This document shows positions 10,598-18,598 of a stretch of 64,000 bases of DNA, in pieces. Location of the stretch: NCBI RefSeq assembly GCF_008107695.1, contig NZ_VIRG01000070.1, positions 1,823,464 through 1,887,463 of the forward strand, in the 5' to 3' direction. Both the position numbers and the translations under genes were made by a program. Each line of letters opens with the position of its first letter. The stretch's first letter is position 1. The notes under the pieces are model-generated. The model saw nothing but the letters and a program-made list of their open reading frames with translations. It had not been told where the DNA came from and made no database searches. The DNA comes from Stappia sp. BW2. GTDB taxonomy: Bacteria > Pseudomonadota > Alphaproteobacteria > Rhizobiales > Stappiaceae.

Positions 10598-11367
10598 TCA
10601 AACACCGCCATTCCAAGAACCGGGGTAGAAGGAACCGCCATGTCGCGAGGTTCCAGGGGTTGGGCTTCACAGGCCAGTCGTCCGGCCTCGATTGCCATCG
10701 CAAAGGCCTTTGCCATGGCGACTGGATGTCCGGCCTTTGCGACAGCCGTATTCAACAGCACTGCATCGAAACCGAGTTCTAGAACAGCGGCCGCGTGAGA
10801 CGGCCGGCCGAGACCGGCATCCACGACAAGAGGAACGCCGCTGAAATGGCTGCGGTAAGCACGAAGGGCATCCGTATTGACCGGCCCTTTCGCCGAACCG
10901 ATCGGCGCGCACCAGGGCATCAACACCTGACAGCCCGCCTCAAGCAGCCGTTCGCCGACGACAATATCGTCTGTCGTATAGGGAAACACCTTGAAGCCGT
11001 CATCGCTTAGGATGCTTGCCGCCTCCACAAGGCCAAAGACATCCGGCTGCAAGCTGTCGTGATGGCCGATTACTTCCAGCTTGATCCAGTCGGTGCGAAA
11101 AAGGTCCCGCGCCATCCTTGCGGTCGTAACAGCTTCCTTCACCGAATGACATCCGGCTGTGTTGGGCAGTACCTTGACGTTCAATTCCCGGATCAGATCC
11201 CAGAACCTGCCACCTGTGCCGCTTCCCGCCGTTTCACGCCGCAGAGACACGGTCAGAATTTCTGCACCCGATGCCCTCACCGCATCCGCCAGGATTTGCG
11301 GTGAAGGATATTGCGCCGTTCCGAGCAGAAAACGCGATGCGAACGGTTCCCCATAAACTTCAAACAT
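10594..11367 (-). CDS. thiG: Thiazole synthase
   Basis: 257 residues of normal ThiG length. The Schiff-base lysine is Lys96 in WIKLEVIGHHDSLQPD. LPNTAGC (67-73), PYTTDD, MPWCAPIGS and VDAGLGRPSHAA are family motifs. ThiG condenses deoxyxylulose phosphate, dehydroglycine (here supplied by ThiO) and ThiS-thiocarboxylate into the thiazole. It begins 5 bp after thiS and overlaps thiE by 4 bp. Confidence 0.96.
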   Translation of the reverse strand: MFEVYGEPFASRFLLGTAQYPSPQILADAVRASGAEILTVSLRRETAGSGTGGRFWDLIRELNVKVLPNTAGCHSVKEAVTTARMARDLFRTDWIKLEVIGHHDSLQPDVFGLVEAASILSDDGFKVFPYTTDDIVVGERLLEAGCQVLMPWCAPIGSAKGPVNTDALRAYRSHFSGVPLVVDAGLGRPSHAAAVLELGFDAVLLNTAVAKAGHPVAMAKAFAMAIEAGRLACEAQPLEPRDMAVPSTPVLGMAVFE

Positions 11368-11372
11368 GATCG

Positions 11373-11570
11373 TCAGCCTCCCTGCATCGGTGACAGGATC
11401 TCGATCCGGTCTCCCGCCTCAAGGACGCAATCGCCCCGTTCTTCTGCGCACACCAGATCGCCGTTGCGCGCCGTGGCCAGAAACTCATGGTCATAGGCCA
11501 GCTCATCCAGAAGCGCTGCCAGCGTCGCGCTGGCAACTTCCTGAGGTTCGCCGTTAATGGTTAGCTTCAA
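11373..11570 (-). CDS. thiS: Sulfur carrier protein ThiS
   Basis: 65 residues if started at the TTG at 11570, which has GGAG 7 nt upstream and gives the family opening MKLTINGEPQEVASA; longer starts give an N-terminus unlike ThiS. The protein ends in the obligatory Gly-Gly (SPMQGG), which is adenylated and thiocarboxylated to deliver sulfur to ThiG. The gene overlaps the 3' end of thiO by 17 bp, so translation is probably coupled. The TTG start is an inference from alignment and ribosome-site position. Confidence 0.9.
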   Translation of the reverse strand: MKLTINGEPQEVASATLAALLDELAYDHEFLATARNGDLVCAEERGDCVLEAGDRIEILSPMQGG

Positions 11571-12531
11571 GGGACTTCTCCTGAAGATGTTGCACGATCC
11601 TGTCTGCTGCCTCCATGGCAAAATGCGGGGCAAGCAGAAAGCCGTGCCTGTAAAATCCGTTCAGTGACAACGTGTTGCCGGAAAGCGTGACGCGAGGAAG
11701 ATTGTCGGGATAGGCCGGGCGCAGGCCCGCCCCGGTCTCGATGATCTTTGCCTCCGCAAAGCCCGGATGCAGGCCGTAGGCGGCATTGAGGAGTTCCATG
11801 GTCGACCGAACACTGACCGCCTCCCGGTCGCCGCTTTCAATCATGGTCGCCCCGACCATGAAGACCCCGTTGTCACGCGGCACGACATAGACCGGGATGC
11901 GCGGGTGCAGAAAACGCACAGGCCGCGAAAGTGAGACATCCGGCGCGTGGAGCAGCAGCATTTCACCGCGAACGGGCCGCAGGTGCGGATCGGGCGCAGC
12001 CATGCCGGTACAATCGGCGACAAGATCGGTTGCCGAAGCAAAGTGCTCGGTCTTAAAACTGGCCTCTGCACCGCTTGCAGACACTTTTGCCAGCAACGCC
12101 GTGAGAGCTTGCCGAGGATCGAGATGGGCTTCTCCGGCAAAATGAAGTCCCTTTGCAAATCGGCCTGCAAGGTCCGGCTCGAGTGCGCCCAGCGCGTCAC
12201 TGTCGAGCCATGTAAAGCCACTGGTCCGAGAGGCAAACCGGTTGAGTTCACCAGCATCGCGCGGCGCGGCAACAACCAGTGTCCCTTTATGCCTGATCTG
12301 CCCTGGCAGAACCTTGCTCCACCAGCCGATGGATGTTTGCCCGAGCCGCAGAACATCTTCCTCGGCACTCTCCCGCTCGCACCAGGGCGCCAGCATACCG
12401 CCAGCAAGCCAGGAGGCACTGGCGGACAGATCCCCGTTCTTTTCCAGCAGCTCAACTTGCACACCGCGCGAGATAAGCTCATGCGCCAGAGCCAGACCGG
12501 CAACTCCGGCGCCTTTGATACCGACCTTCAT
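11554..12531 (-). CDS. thiO: Glycine oxidase ThiO (FAD-dependent)
   Basis: 325 residues from the ATG at 12531, with GAGG 6 nt upstream. The N-terminal Rossmann FAD motif is GAGVAGLALAHEL with an acidic residue after strand 2 (VELLEKNGD). ASWLAGGMLAPW and GLRPAYPDNLPR near the C-terminus are typical of ThiO/DAO oxidases. It oxidises glycine to dehydroglycine plus H2O2 for thiazole formation, the O2-dependent alternative to ThiH. It is first full gene of the operon. The ATG overlaps the TGA of a 23-codon ORF. Confidence 0.92.
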   Translation of the reverse strand: MKVGIKGAGVAGLALAHELISRGVQVELLEKNGDLSASASWLAGGMLAPWCERESAEEDVLRLGQTSIGWWSKVLPGQIRHKGTLVVAAPRDAGELNRFASRTSGFTWLDSDALGALEPDLAGRFAKGLHFAGEAHLDPRQALTALLAKVSASGAEASFKTEHFASATDLVADCTGMAAPDPHLRPVRGEMLLLHAPDVSLSRPVRFLHPRIPVYVVPRDNGVFMVGATMIESGDREAVSVRSTMELLNAAYGLHPGFAEAKIIETGAGLRPAYPDNLPRVTLSGNTLSLNGFYRHGFLLAPHFAMEAADRIVQHLQEKSLEANH

Positions 12532-12599
12532 CCCGCCTCTCTTGCCATGGAGAACGTCAATCGTTCGCCATCGCGGAATGTCTGGTAGACCGCCTGCAT
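12528..12599 (-). CDS. Putative 23-residue leader ORF before thiO
   Basis: ATG at 12599 with a good GGAG 8 nt upstream; the product reads MQAVYQTFRDGERLTFSMAR then EAG and stop. Its TGA overlaps the thiO ATG as ATGA. It lies between the TPP aptamer and thiO, in the expression-platform zone. Start, ribosome site and perfect overlap suggest a translated leader coupling thiO to riboswitch-gated ribosome entry. I recognise no family; chance remains possible because it is so short. Confidence 0.4.
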   Translation of the reverse strand: MQAVYQTFRDGERLTFSMAREAG

Positions 12600-12707
12600 T
12601 CAACGCTTCTCCGCAAGGACCGGAACAGGCCCCGCACTTCGGACAGTCAGCTTGGAAAGGTGGCCGGGGTGGTCGCATTGCGGAGGCAATTGCACTTGGC
12701 CGAGAGC

Positions 12708-12813
12708 ACCTTCCCTTCGCCAGCATGACCTGGATCAGGTTCGTCGGGTCCCTGCACTGCGCAATCGCGCCAGCAGTATCTCAGCCTCTTGTCGAGGCCC
12801 CCCGGGTGAGCGT
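12708..12813 (-). promoter_or_regulatory. TPP (THI-box) riboswitch
   Basis: On the minus strand the order GGGG...AGGCTGAGATACTGC...GGGACCCGACGAACCTGATCCAGGTCATGCTGGCGAAGGGA reproduces the TPP aptamer: the CUGAGA bulge, the ACC...GAACCUGAUC core and the GCGNAGGGA closing arm. It lies 109 bp upstream of the leader ORF before thiO. Binding of thiamine pyrophosphate turns thi genes off. No strong terminator follows, so translational control is the likelier mode. Confidence 0.95.
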
Positions 12814-12861
12814 CTGTTGTGCCGCTCGTCGGGTGTAACTGTCAAGAGACCGAATAGATCT

Positions 12862-13386
12862 TCAGCTTCGTTCCTGACATCCGGCCAGAAAGTCGTTGAT
12901 CTCTGCAAGGGTGCGGAGACGATAGACTGTCAGATGATGCGGAGGTTCGCGGTAGATGCGCTCCAGCTTGGCTCTGGCCGAGTGTCTGGTTCGCCATATG
13001 AACCTCAGGAATTCGACGGTTTGCCAGTTGAACTGCTCCGGGCAGCCTTCCGCCAGATCTGGCCGGCTCTGTCCGTGGTATTGCACGGACCGCTTCAGCA
13101 CCCGAAAAATGCGGCGCGAGACCGGAAAATCCAACCAGATGAACGTATCGGCGCGTTCGACACGTTCCGCGTAGGTGCTTGAATGGCCACCTTCGAAGAT
13201 CCATGCCTCCTTCAGATGGACCTCATGCGTCATCCGGTCCTTTTCCGGCCGCGTCCGTTCGTTCCAACCGGACCGGTAGTGGATCTTGTCCATATGGTAG
13301 ACTGGCAGTCCGGTTTTCTGTCCAAGGGCAACGGCGAGCGTGCTTTTGCCCGAACCCGGGCCTCCAACAATCATCACACGTTTCAT
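12862..13386 (-). CDS. P-loop adenylate-kinase-like protein (FlaR/topology-modulation family)
   Basis: 174 residues from the ATG at 13386. It opens with a Walker A, IVGGPGSGKSTLA (5-17), then YHMDKIHYRSGW, IFEGGHSST, DTFIWLDFP and an Arg-rich lid zone (RRIFRVLKRS). This is the pattern of the small AAA/adenylate-kinase-like proteins annotated as DNA topology modulation protein FlaR. The substrate is not known; a nucleoside or small-molecule kinase activity is inferred from the fold. The Shine-Dalgarno sequence is weak. It lies just upstream of the thi riboswitch in the same direction but is unlikely to be part of that operon. Confidence 0.75.
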   Translation of the reverse strand: MKRVMIVGGPGSGKSTLAVALGQKTGLPVYHMDKIHYRSGWNERTRPEKDRMTHEVHLKEAWIFEGGHSSTYAERVERADTFIWLDFPVSRRIFRVLKRSVQYHGQSRPDLAEGCPEQFNWQTVEFLRFIWRTRHSARAKLERIYREPPHHLTVYRLRTLAEINDFLAGCQERS

Positions 13387-13532
13387 GACGCACCAAAGAG
13401 AAGCAAGGAAGGGCTGGCCGTTATACAGATCGTGCCGGAGATGAAAACCCGAAACAGACTGTTCAATGGACACTTCAGCTTGTCAGTGCCTATCTACTCT
13501 GCCAGACGCACTGTTGTTTGATGGAGAGGCAG

Positions 13533-14459
13533 ATGAGCTGGTTGAATAGCCCTGATCCCGTGCCGGGAAATGCTGCAAGCTGTGACCCGATCGAAACGAT
13601 CATCGTACCGCGGACCTCCGATCTCGGCGGATTTTCGGTCAGGCGCGCCCTGCCCTCTGCCAGACGGCGGATGGTTGGCCCCTTCATCTTCTTCGACCAG
13701 ATGGGACCGGCAGAACTGCTGGTTGGCGGCGGCATTGACGTGCGACCGCATCCCCATATCGGACTGGCGACCGTGACCTATCTCTTTGAAGGCGAGATGT
13801 ACCACCGTGACAGCCTCGGGACGCAGATCGCGATTGCCCCCGGCGCTCTGAACTGGATGAGCGCGGGCAAGGGCATCGTTCATTCCGAACGCGAACGCCC
13901 GGAACGGCTGCAGGAAAAACGCCCCCTGTTCGGCCTGCAGAGCTGGGTTGCCCTCCCAAAACATCTGGAAGAGACAGACCCGACCTTCCAGCATCACGGC
14001 ACTGACGAACAACCGGAGTTTTCCGAGAAGGGCGCATCGGTCAAGCTTATTGCTGGTGAGCTCTATGGTCACAAGGCGCCGGTGAAGACAGCCTCCGACA
14101 TGTTCTATGCGGATATAACGCTGGAACCGGGAGCCAGGATCCCGCTCGATGCGGGGTGGGAAGAACGCGGCCTCTATACCGTTTCGGGCCAGATTACCAT
14201 CGCAGGCCAGAGTTTCGATCCGGCGCAGCTTCTGGTGTTCAAACCTGGCGATCATCTGGTGATCGAAAACGCATCCCCCCTGCCCGCCCGTTTTGTCGTG
14301 CTTGGCGGCGAACCGATGGATGGCCGGCGTTATATCTGGTGGAACTTCGTGTCTTCATCAAAAGAACGCATCGAGCAGGCCAAGGAAGATTGGCGGCTGG
14401 GACGGTTCGATACGGTTCCGGGCGACGCGGAAGAATTCATTCCGCTGCCTGAGCGTTAG
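13533..14459 (+). CDS. Pirin family protein
   Basis: 308 residues from the ATG at 13533, with GGAGAGG 4 nt upstream. The bicupin fold of pirins is clear: FIFFDQMGPAE (about 50-60), the metal-site segment RPHPHIGLATVTYLFEGE, then WMSAGKGIVHSE, and GLQSWVALP before a Pirin_C domain. Pirins bind Fe or other metals; some act as quercetin dioxygenases and others as redox-dependent regulators, so the role here is open. The 3' end overlaps the convergent neighbour's 3' end by 23 bp. Confidence 0.9.
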   Translation: MSWLNSPDPVPGNAASCDPIETIIVPRTSDLGGFSVRRALPSARRRMVGPFIFFDQMGPAELLVGGGIDVRPHPHIGLATVTYLFEGEMYHRDSLGTQIAIAPGALNWMSAGKGIVHSERERPERLQEKRPLFGLQSWVALPKHLEETDPTFQHHGTDEQPEFSEKGASVKLIAGELYGHKAPVKTASDMFYADITLEPGARIPLDAGWEERGLYTVSGQITIAGQSFDPAQLLVFKPGDHLVIENASPLPARFVVLGGEPMDGRRYIWWNFVSSSKERIEQAKEDWRLGRFDTVPGDAEEFIPLPER

Positions 14460-15417
14460 GGGCCTTGACGCTCCAGCCGCTTTCAAGAGGCGGTGCTTTT
14501 TCAAACCGATCGGCGGGACGGATCAGATCCGGCTCGCCAAAGTCCAGAATGATGTTCAGCCGCTGGCGCGCCAACGGGTCACCCGTCAGATCAGGATCTT
14601 CCGGCGATACCGACAACCTTACGCCCCTGTGGGTTGTTTCCAGTTGCCTGAACCCGGAAACGGCCTCGCGAAAAACTTCCGGCACCGTCCAGCCGTAACG
14701 TAGCGCCAGAGCGTCGATCACCAGCCAGACAGCATCCAGTCCGATCTGTATCTGGCGCGGATCCTCCACCACCAGTTTCAGCCGCAAATAGTCGATGCTG
14801 TTTTCAGAAGGACCGCGAAGCAGGAAGAAGAGTGTTGTCGAGCCATAGTCGACGCTCGGCGTGGTCAAGGGCACCAGGTCCGACGCACATTGCCAACGGT
14901 CCTTGCTGAAGGGCGCCCGGCGCCAACCCGGATTTCCCAGCCCCAGCGACCTTAACTCGTCACAGAGCTGATCAGGCTTCCCCAGAAAGCTGCGCTTCAG
15001 CTCCGCAGACAGTTCCGGTTCCGGCGCCAGCAAGACTTCCCGGGCCGGCGTCTGCAAGGACGACAATGGATCCGGCATCAGAGGAGCTGTGACAACGCTG
15101 TCTTCCCCCTTCAGCTGAGCAAGGTGCAGAAACAGACCGCCACCAGCAAACCCTGCCGCCAGAAGCGCCAGTGTTCCCCAAATGTAATAGGGTGTCACGT
15201 GAGAGCGGCTCTGAGATCTGGCAGCGCGCGGCGGCAGGCCACCATGTTTGTCGGGCTTGCCCTCTTCAGGCAGCATTTCCATGTCCGGCTCTGCCCAGCG
15301 CGGCCCCTTGGAACGAGGTCCGGGCCTCGGTCTGGATTGCCCACCCCGCCCTGTCCGGCCTGCTGGCGCTGCAGCCGATCCAAACAAATGCCTGAGCTTG
15401 TGTGCGAATCCAGCCAT
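14437..15417 (-). CDS. Single-pass membrane protein of unknown function
   Basis: 326 residues. A basic, Pro/Arg-rich N-terminal segment of about 75 residues is followed by one membrane span (about 77-100, YYIWGTLALLAAGFAGGGLF) and a periplasmic region of about 220 residues with SFLGKPDQLCDELRSLGLGN and CASDLVPL, whose two cysteines might pair. The C-terminal part predicts mixed alpha/beta. I do not recognise a family with confidence; similar anchored proteins of unknown role occur in Hyphomicrobiales. Its last 23 bp overlap the pirin gene tail to tail. Confidence 0.6.
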   Translation of the reverse strand: MAGFAHKLRHLFGSAAAPAGRTGRGGQSRPRPGPRSKGPRWAEPDMEMLPEEGKPDKHGGLPPRAARSQSRSHVTPYYIWGTLALLAAGFAGGGLFLHLAQLKGEDSVVTAPLMPDPLSSLQTPAREVLLAPEPELSAELKRSFLGKPDQLCDELRSLGLGNPGWRRAPFSKDRWQCASDLVPLTTPSVDYGSTTLFFLLRGPSENSIDYLRLKLVVEDPRQIQIGLDAVWLVIDALALRYGWTVPEVFREAVSGFRQLETTHRGVRLSVSPEDPDLTGDPLARQRLNIILDFGEPDLIRPADRFEKAPPLESGWSVKAPNAQAAE

Positions 15418-15582
15418 TCAGTCCCTTAACACCGCGTTCTTCAACCCTCTGGTCGTAGGCTCGGGATTTATCAAACCAATACCTTGAAAAGGCAACCGGA
15501 TACCTGTCATCTAAGCTCCGCTTCCACGGCGGCGCTGCAAAACGATATGCTTGCGGCCGAAACAGAACCAAAGAGGCCCTGA

Positions 15583-16290
15583 ATGCCCACCTTTCCAGGC
15601 GATACGTCTGAACTGCGCCGCGCGATCATCGAGACCGCCCGCGCCTTGCCGCGTCTTGGACTGACGAAAGGCACCTCTGGAAATGTCAGTGCACGCACCG
15701 AATCCGGTTTTTTGGTGACGCCGTCGGGAACACCTTACGAAAATCTGACCGAAGACATGATCGTTCCGCTGGATTGGGAGGGCTGCTACCGCGGTGAGAC
15801 GCTGCCGTCTTCCGAGTGGCGTATGCATCTCGATTTCTATCTGGCGAAGCCGGACTGCGGCGCGGTGGTCCATTGCCACAGTCCGCGCGCCACTGCCCTG
15901 TCGTGTCATCGGCGCGGCATTCCCGCGTTCCATTACATGGTCGCGCTTGCCGGCGGTGACCGCATCGACTGTGCGCAGTATGCCACCTTCGGCACGAAAG
16001 CCCTGTCAGAGGCGATGATTGCCGCCCTTGGAGACAGGAGCGCCTGTCTGCTTGCGAACCACGGACAGATCGCCGGAGGGGCGACGTTGCAAAAGGCTCT
16101 TGCGACGGCGGAAGGCGTGGAAGATCTGGCGGATCAGTATCTGTCGGCTCTGACACTCGGTGACCCCGTGATACTGGACGCCGAGGAAATGAGCGCAATC
16201 TTGAAAAAGTTCAAGACCTACGGGAAACAAACAAGCGAACTTGAAGACGGCCAGACGGCTGCCTTCGAATTGCCAAGACGGGTGGACTGA
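15583..16290 (+). CDS. Class II aldolase/adducin family protein
   Basis: 235 residues, a complete class II (zinc) aldolase domain. GTSGNVSAR (about 30-38) and LVTPSGTPYENLTEDMIV form the phosphate and substrate loops. Zinc ligands are HCH in VVHCHSPRA (about 87-89) and the His of LLANHGQIAGG; SSEWRMH supplies the acidic residue. Relatives are L-fuculose- and L-ribulose-phosphate aldolases or epimerases; the sugar cannot be decided. It is 2 bp from a ROK sugar kinase, so the pair likely phosphorylates and then cleaves a sugar. AGAGG precedes the ATG. Confidence 0.85.
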   Translation: MPTFPGDTSELRRAIIETARALPRLGLTKGTSGNVSARTESGFLVTPSGTPYENLTEDMIVPLDWEGCYRGETLPSSEWRMHLDFYLAKPDCGAVVHCHSPRATALSCHRRGIPAFHYMVALAGGDRIDCAQYATFGTKALSEAMIAALGDRSACLLANHGQIAGGATLQKALATAEGVEDLADQYLSALTLGDPVILDAEEMSAILKKFKTYGKQTSELEDGQTAAFELPRRVD

Positions 16291-16292
16291 AA

Positions 16293-17186
16293 ATGCGGCT
16301 GGGAATTGACTGGGGTGGCACCAAGATCGAAATCATCGCTCTCTCCAACGAGGGCGAGGAATTGTTCCGGCAAAGGGTCGACACCCCCCGAGACGACTAT
16401 GAGGGGTGTCTGGAAGCCGTCCGCAAGCTGGTCGAGGCAGCGGAGCAGGCAACCGGCCAGACAGGAACGCTCGGCCTCGGCATTCCTGGTTCGCTGTCCC
16501 CCAGGACTGGCCTCGTCAAGAACGCCAATTCCACCTGGATGAACGGCAAGCCCCTGGACAAGGACCTGCAAAGGGTCCTCGGACGTCCGGTCCGCATCCA
16601 GAACGATGCCAACTGCCTCGCTGTCTCGGAAGCGACCGATGGTGCGGGCGCTGGAGCTCATATCGTACACGCCATCATTATCGGCACAGGTAGCGGATCA
16701 GGCATTGCCATCGACGCAAAAGCCCATCTCGGGGCCAATGGCATCGGCGGTGAATGGGGCGCCATCACCGTTCCCTGGATGAAGCCGGAGGAGTATCCCG
16801 GTCCGGATAGCTGGATCGGCCACAAGGGCGCCATCGACCGCTGGTGCTCGGGAACCGGCTTTCAGCTCGATTACAAGGACAGGACTGGCACGCTGCTGAA
16901 GGGCCACGAAATCATGGCGCTGAAACGCTCCGGAGATGAAGTGGCAACTGCTGTCTACGAGGCCTACGTCAGCCGCCTTGCCCGTGCACTTGCCATGTCT
17001 GCAAATCTGCTCGACCCGGATGTGTTTGTTCTGGGTGGAGGCATGTCGAACATCGATGAGCTTTATGCGGACCTTCCGGCGGCCATGGAGCCTTACATCT
17101 TCTCCGACACCTACGAAACACCAATCCGCAAGGCCGCACACGGCGACAGCTCAGGCGTGCGGGGAGCCGCCTGGCTCTGGGAGTGA
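16293..17186 (+). CDS. ROK-family sugar kinase lacking the zinc motif
   Basis: 297 residues. The ATP site is intact (GIDWGGTKIEI at 4-14, GTGSGSGIAID at 131-141), as is the catalytic Asp105 in QNDANC. ROK kinases bind structural zinc through a His after GEWG and the CxCGxxGC motif. Here the His is Ala157, and the three Cys positions are Ser173, Ile175 and Ala180 within GPDSWIGHKGAIDRW. All four ligands are therefore gone while the rest aligns with fructokinase/Mak-type enzymes. It probably phosphorylates a hexose in the cytoplasm, with the adjacent aldolase downstream in the pathway. Substrate unknown. Confidence 0.87.
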   Translation: MRLGIDWGGTKIEIIALSNEGEELFRQRVDTPRDDYEGCLEAVRKLVEAAEQATGQTGTLGLGIPGSLSPRTGLVKNANSTWMNGKPLDKDLQRVLGRPVRIQNDANCLAVSEATDGAGAGAHIVHAIIIGTGSGSGIAIDAKAHLGANGIGGEWGAITVPWMKPEEYPGPDSWIGHKGAIDRWCSGTGFQLDYKDRTGTLLKGHEIMALKRSGDEVATAVYEAYVSRLARALAMSANLLDPDVFVLGGGMSNIDELYADLPAAMEPYIFSDTYETPIRKAAHGDSSGVRGAAWLWE

Positions 17187-17298
17187 TCCTCACCAGAACC
17201 GGAGATCCTGCACGTTTGCATGAGCGTTCCCGCTCTCGCCATGTTCCGCACGTCACGCTTGGGTCTTAGTCCAGGGCCAAGCCATGTTGCCGCGAAGA

Positions 17299-17334
17299 TT
17301 AAAAACCGGTCCGGCGTTCGGTTGCTGGACCGGT
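17299..17334 (-). terminator. Intrinsic terminator of the DMT transporter gene
   Basis: Arms ACCGGTCC (17305-17312) and GGACCGGT (17327-17334) around a 14-nt loop; on the minus strand a T-run follows. It lies 19 bp past the transporter stop. Confidence 0.75.
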
Positions 17335-17352
17335 CTTCAAGCAGCTGAAAAT

Positions 17353-18354
17353 TCAGCTCGTCTTTTTGGCTCCGCTGGCGCGCCCTTTGCTGACGAGTAC
17401 AATCCCTATCCCGACAGCGGCAACAGCCGCCAATTTCGGAACGTTCGGCACTTCACCGAAGGCCAGATATCCAAGACCGAGGCCGATCACGGCAGCAACA
17501 GAGCCGATCTGGCTGAGATAAACAGGCCCGGCAGTGTGCTGAAGGCGGAAATAAAGACCGTACTGGAATGCGAAAATGGCAATTTGAGCAACCAGCAGCC
17601 CGGTCGCTTCTGCCGTCCAGGCGACCGGTGAGACCGGAATATCGGCGATAGCAGTGAAAGCCCCCAGTACCAGAAACCCGACCAGCATCATGCCGAGGGC
17701 AAGATCCACGGGACGCGCGCCTGCGGGCCATTTCAGCGTGCGATAGATATTGCCGAAAGCCAGGAACACCGGGATCGACAAGGCCACCATCGCCCACCAG
17801 GAAGCTTCAACGGAAAGCTGGCGCCCTGACACTGCCAGAAGTACACCACCGGCAAGACCGAATAGAACACCAGCTCCGCGCAGAACCTGAAACCTTTCAA
17901 TGCGCAGCAGCACAGCGAAGCCGTAGGTCAGAACCAGTGGAAAGGCGTAGCTCAAGGAAACGAAACTTGCGCCAACCTCTGGGGCAGAAGCGACCGCAAT
18001 CATGTTCGGGGCAATGAACAGCAGACCACTGACCAAAAGGTACAAGGCATACGTTCCTCGCCTGACACGCGCGCGCCCAACCCCGGCCATACTTCCTCTG
18101 GCCGTGATCCTGGTAATGGCGAACAAGCCCGCGGCACCGCCCAGAATGGACCATTGCAACAACGCCAAAGGGTGCCAGCCCGTCATCGGAGCAGCTTTTG
18201 CAATCACGGTGGAGACGGCAAGGAATCCGCCGACAATCAATAACAACACCAGCGGTTGATCCAGCGGACTACCGCGCCGGTCGCCTGAAAACGGTGCTTG
18301 TTGCTGAAGGGAGGCCGCACTGGCGGAGGCTCCCGATCTGGGGGTGTCCACCAT
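17353..18354 (-). CDS. EamA/DMT-superfamily transporter
   Basis: 333 residues with about ten hydrophobic segments arranged as two EamA halves (about 34-165 and 185-320), after a polar N-terminus of about 32 residues. Short charged loops and the C-terminal KGRASGAKKTS end are typical of drug/metabolite transporters, which export amino acids, metabolites or drugs across the inner membrane. The cargo cannot be told. It is divergent from a MarR regulator, with a palindromic operator between them, so inducible efflux is a reasonable inference. Confidence 0.83.
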   Translation of the reverse strand: MVDTPRSGASASAASLQQQAPFSGDRRGSPLDQPLVLLLIVGGFLAVSTVIAKAAPMTGWHPLALLQWSILGGAAGLFAITRITARGSMAGVGRARVRRGTYALYLLVSGLLFIAPNMIAVASAPEVGASFVSLSYAFPLVLTYGFAVLLRIERFQVLRGAGVLFGLAGGVLLAVSGRQLSVEASWWAMVALSIPVFLAFGNIYRTLKWPAGARPVDLALGMMLVGFLVLGAFTAIADIPVSPVAWTAEATGLLVAQIAIFAFQYGLYFRLQHTAGPVYLSQIGSVAAVIGLGLGYLAFGEVPNVPKLAAVAAVGIGIVLVSKGRASGAKKTS

Positions 18355-18424
18355 GGGACTGTCCTTCCTGACAAGTCGGCGCCAGCACGATGCCGCACCA
18401 ATTGAGAAAGAGATAACTCATTTT

Positions 18425-18455
18425 ATCTTGATTTCAAGATACTTGATTTAAAGAT
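18425..18455. promoter_or_regulatory. Tandem MarR-type operators
   Basis: ATCTTGA-TT-TCAAGAT (18425-18440) is a perfect 16-bp palindrome of the MarR operator form. A second, partly matching copy TACTTGATTTAAAGAT abuts it (18440-18455). They lie between the divergent transporter and MarR genes. A TTGACA at 18468-18473 with CACTAT 17 bp downstream could be the marR promoter. Confidence 0.6.
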
Positions 18456-18598
18456 TCTTGATGTCGGTTGACACCCCCCTGTAAAGCCGACACTATTCTG
18501 ATTTTAAAAACGGTCGAGATGTCAGCTATTTACGTAACCTCGCACGGTCTCACGAAGCAGCGCTTCGTATGGCTTCAAATCATCTGGAGAATTCTGCG

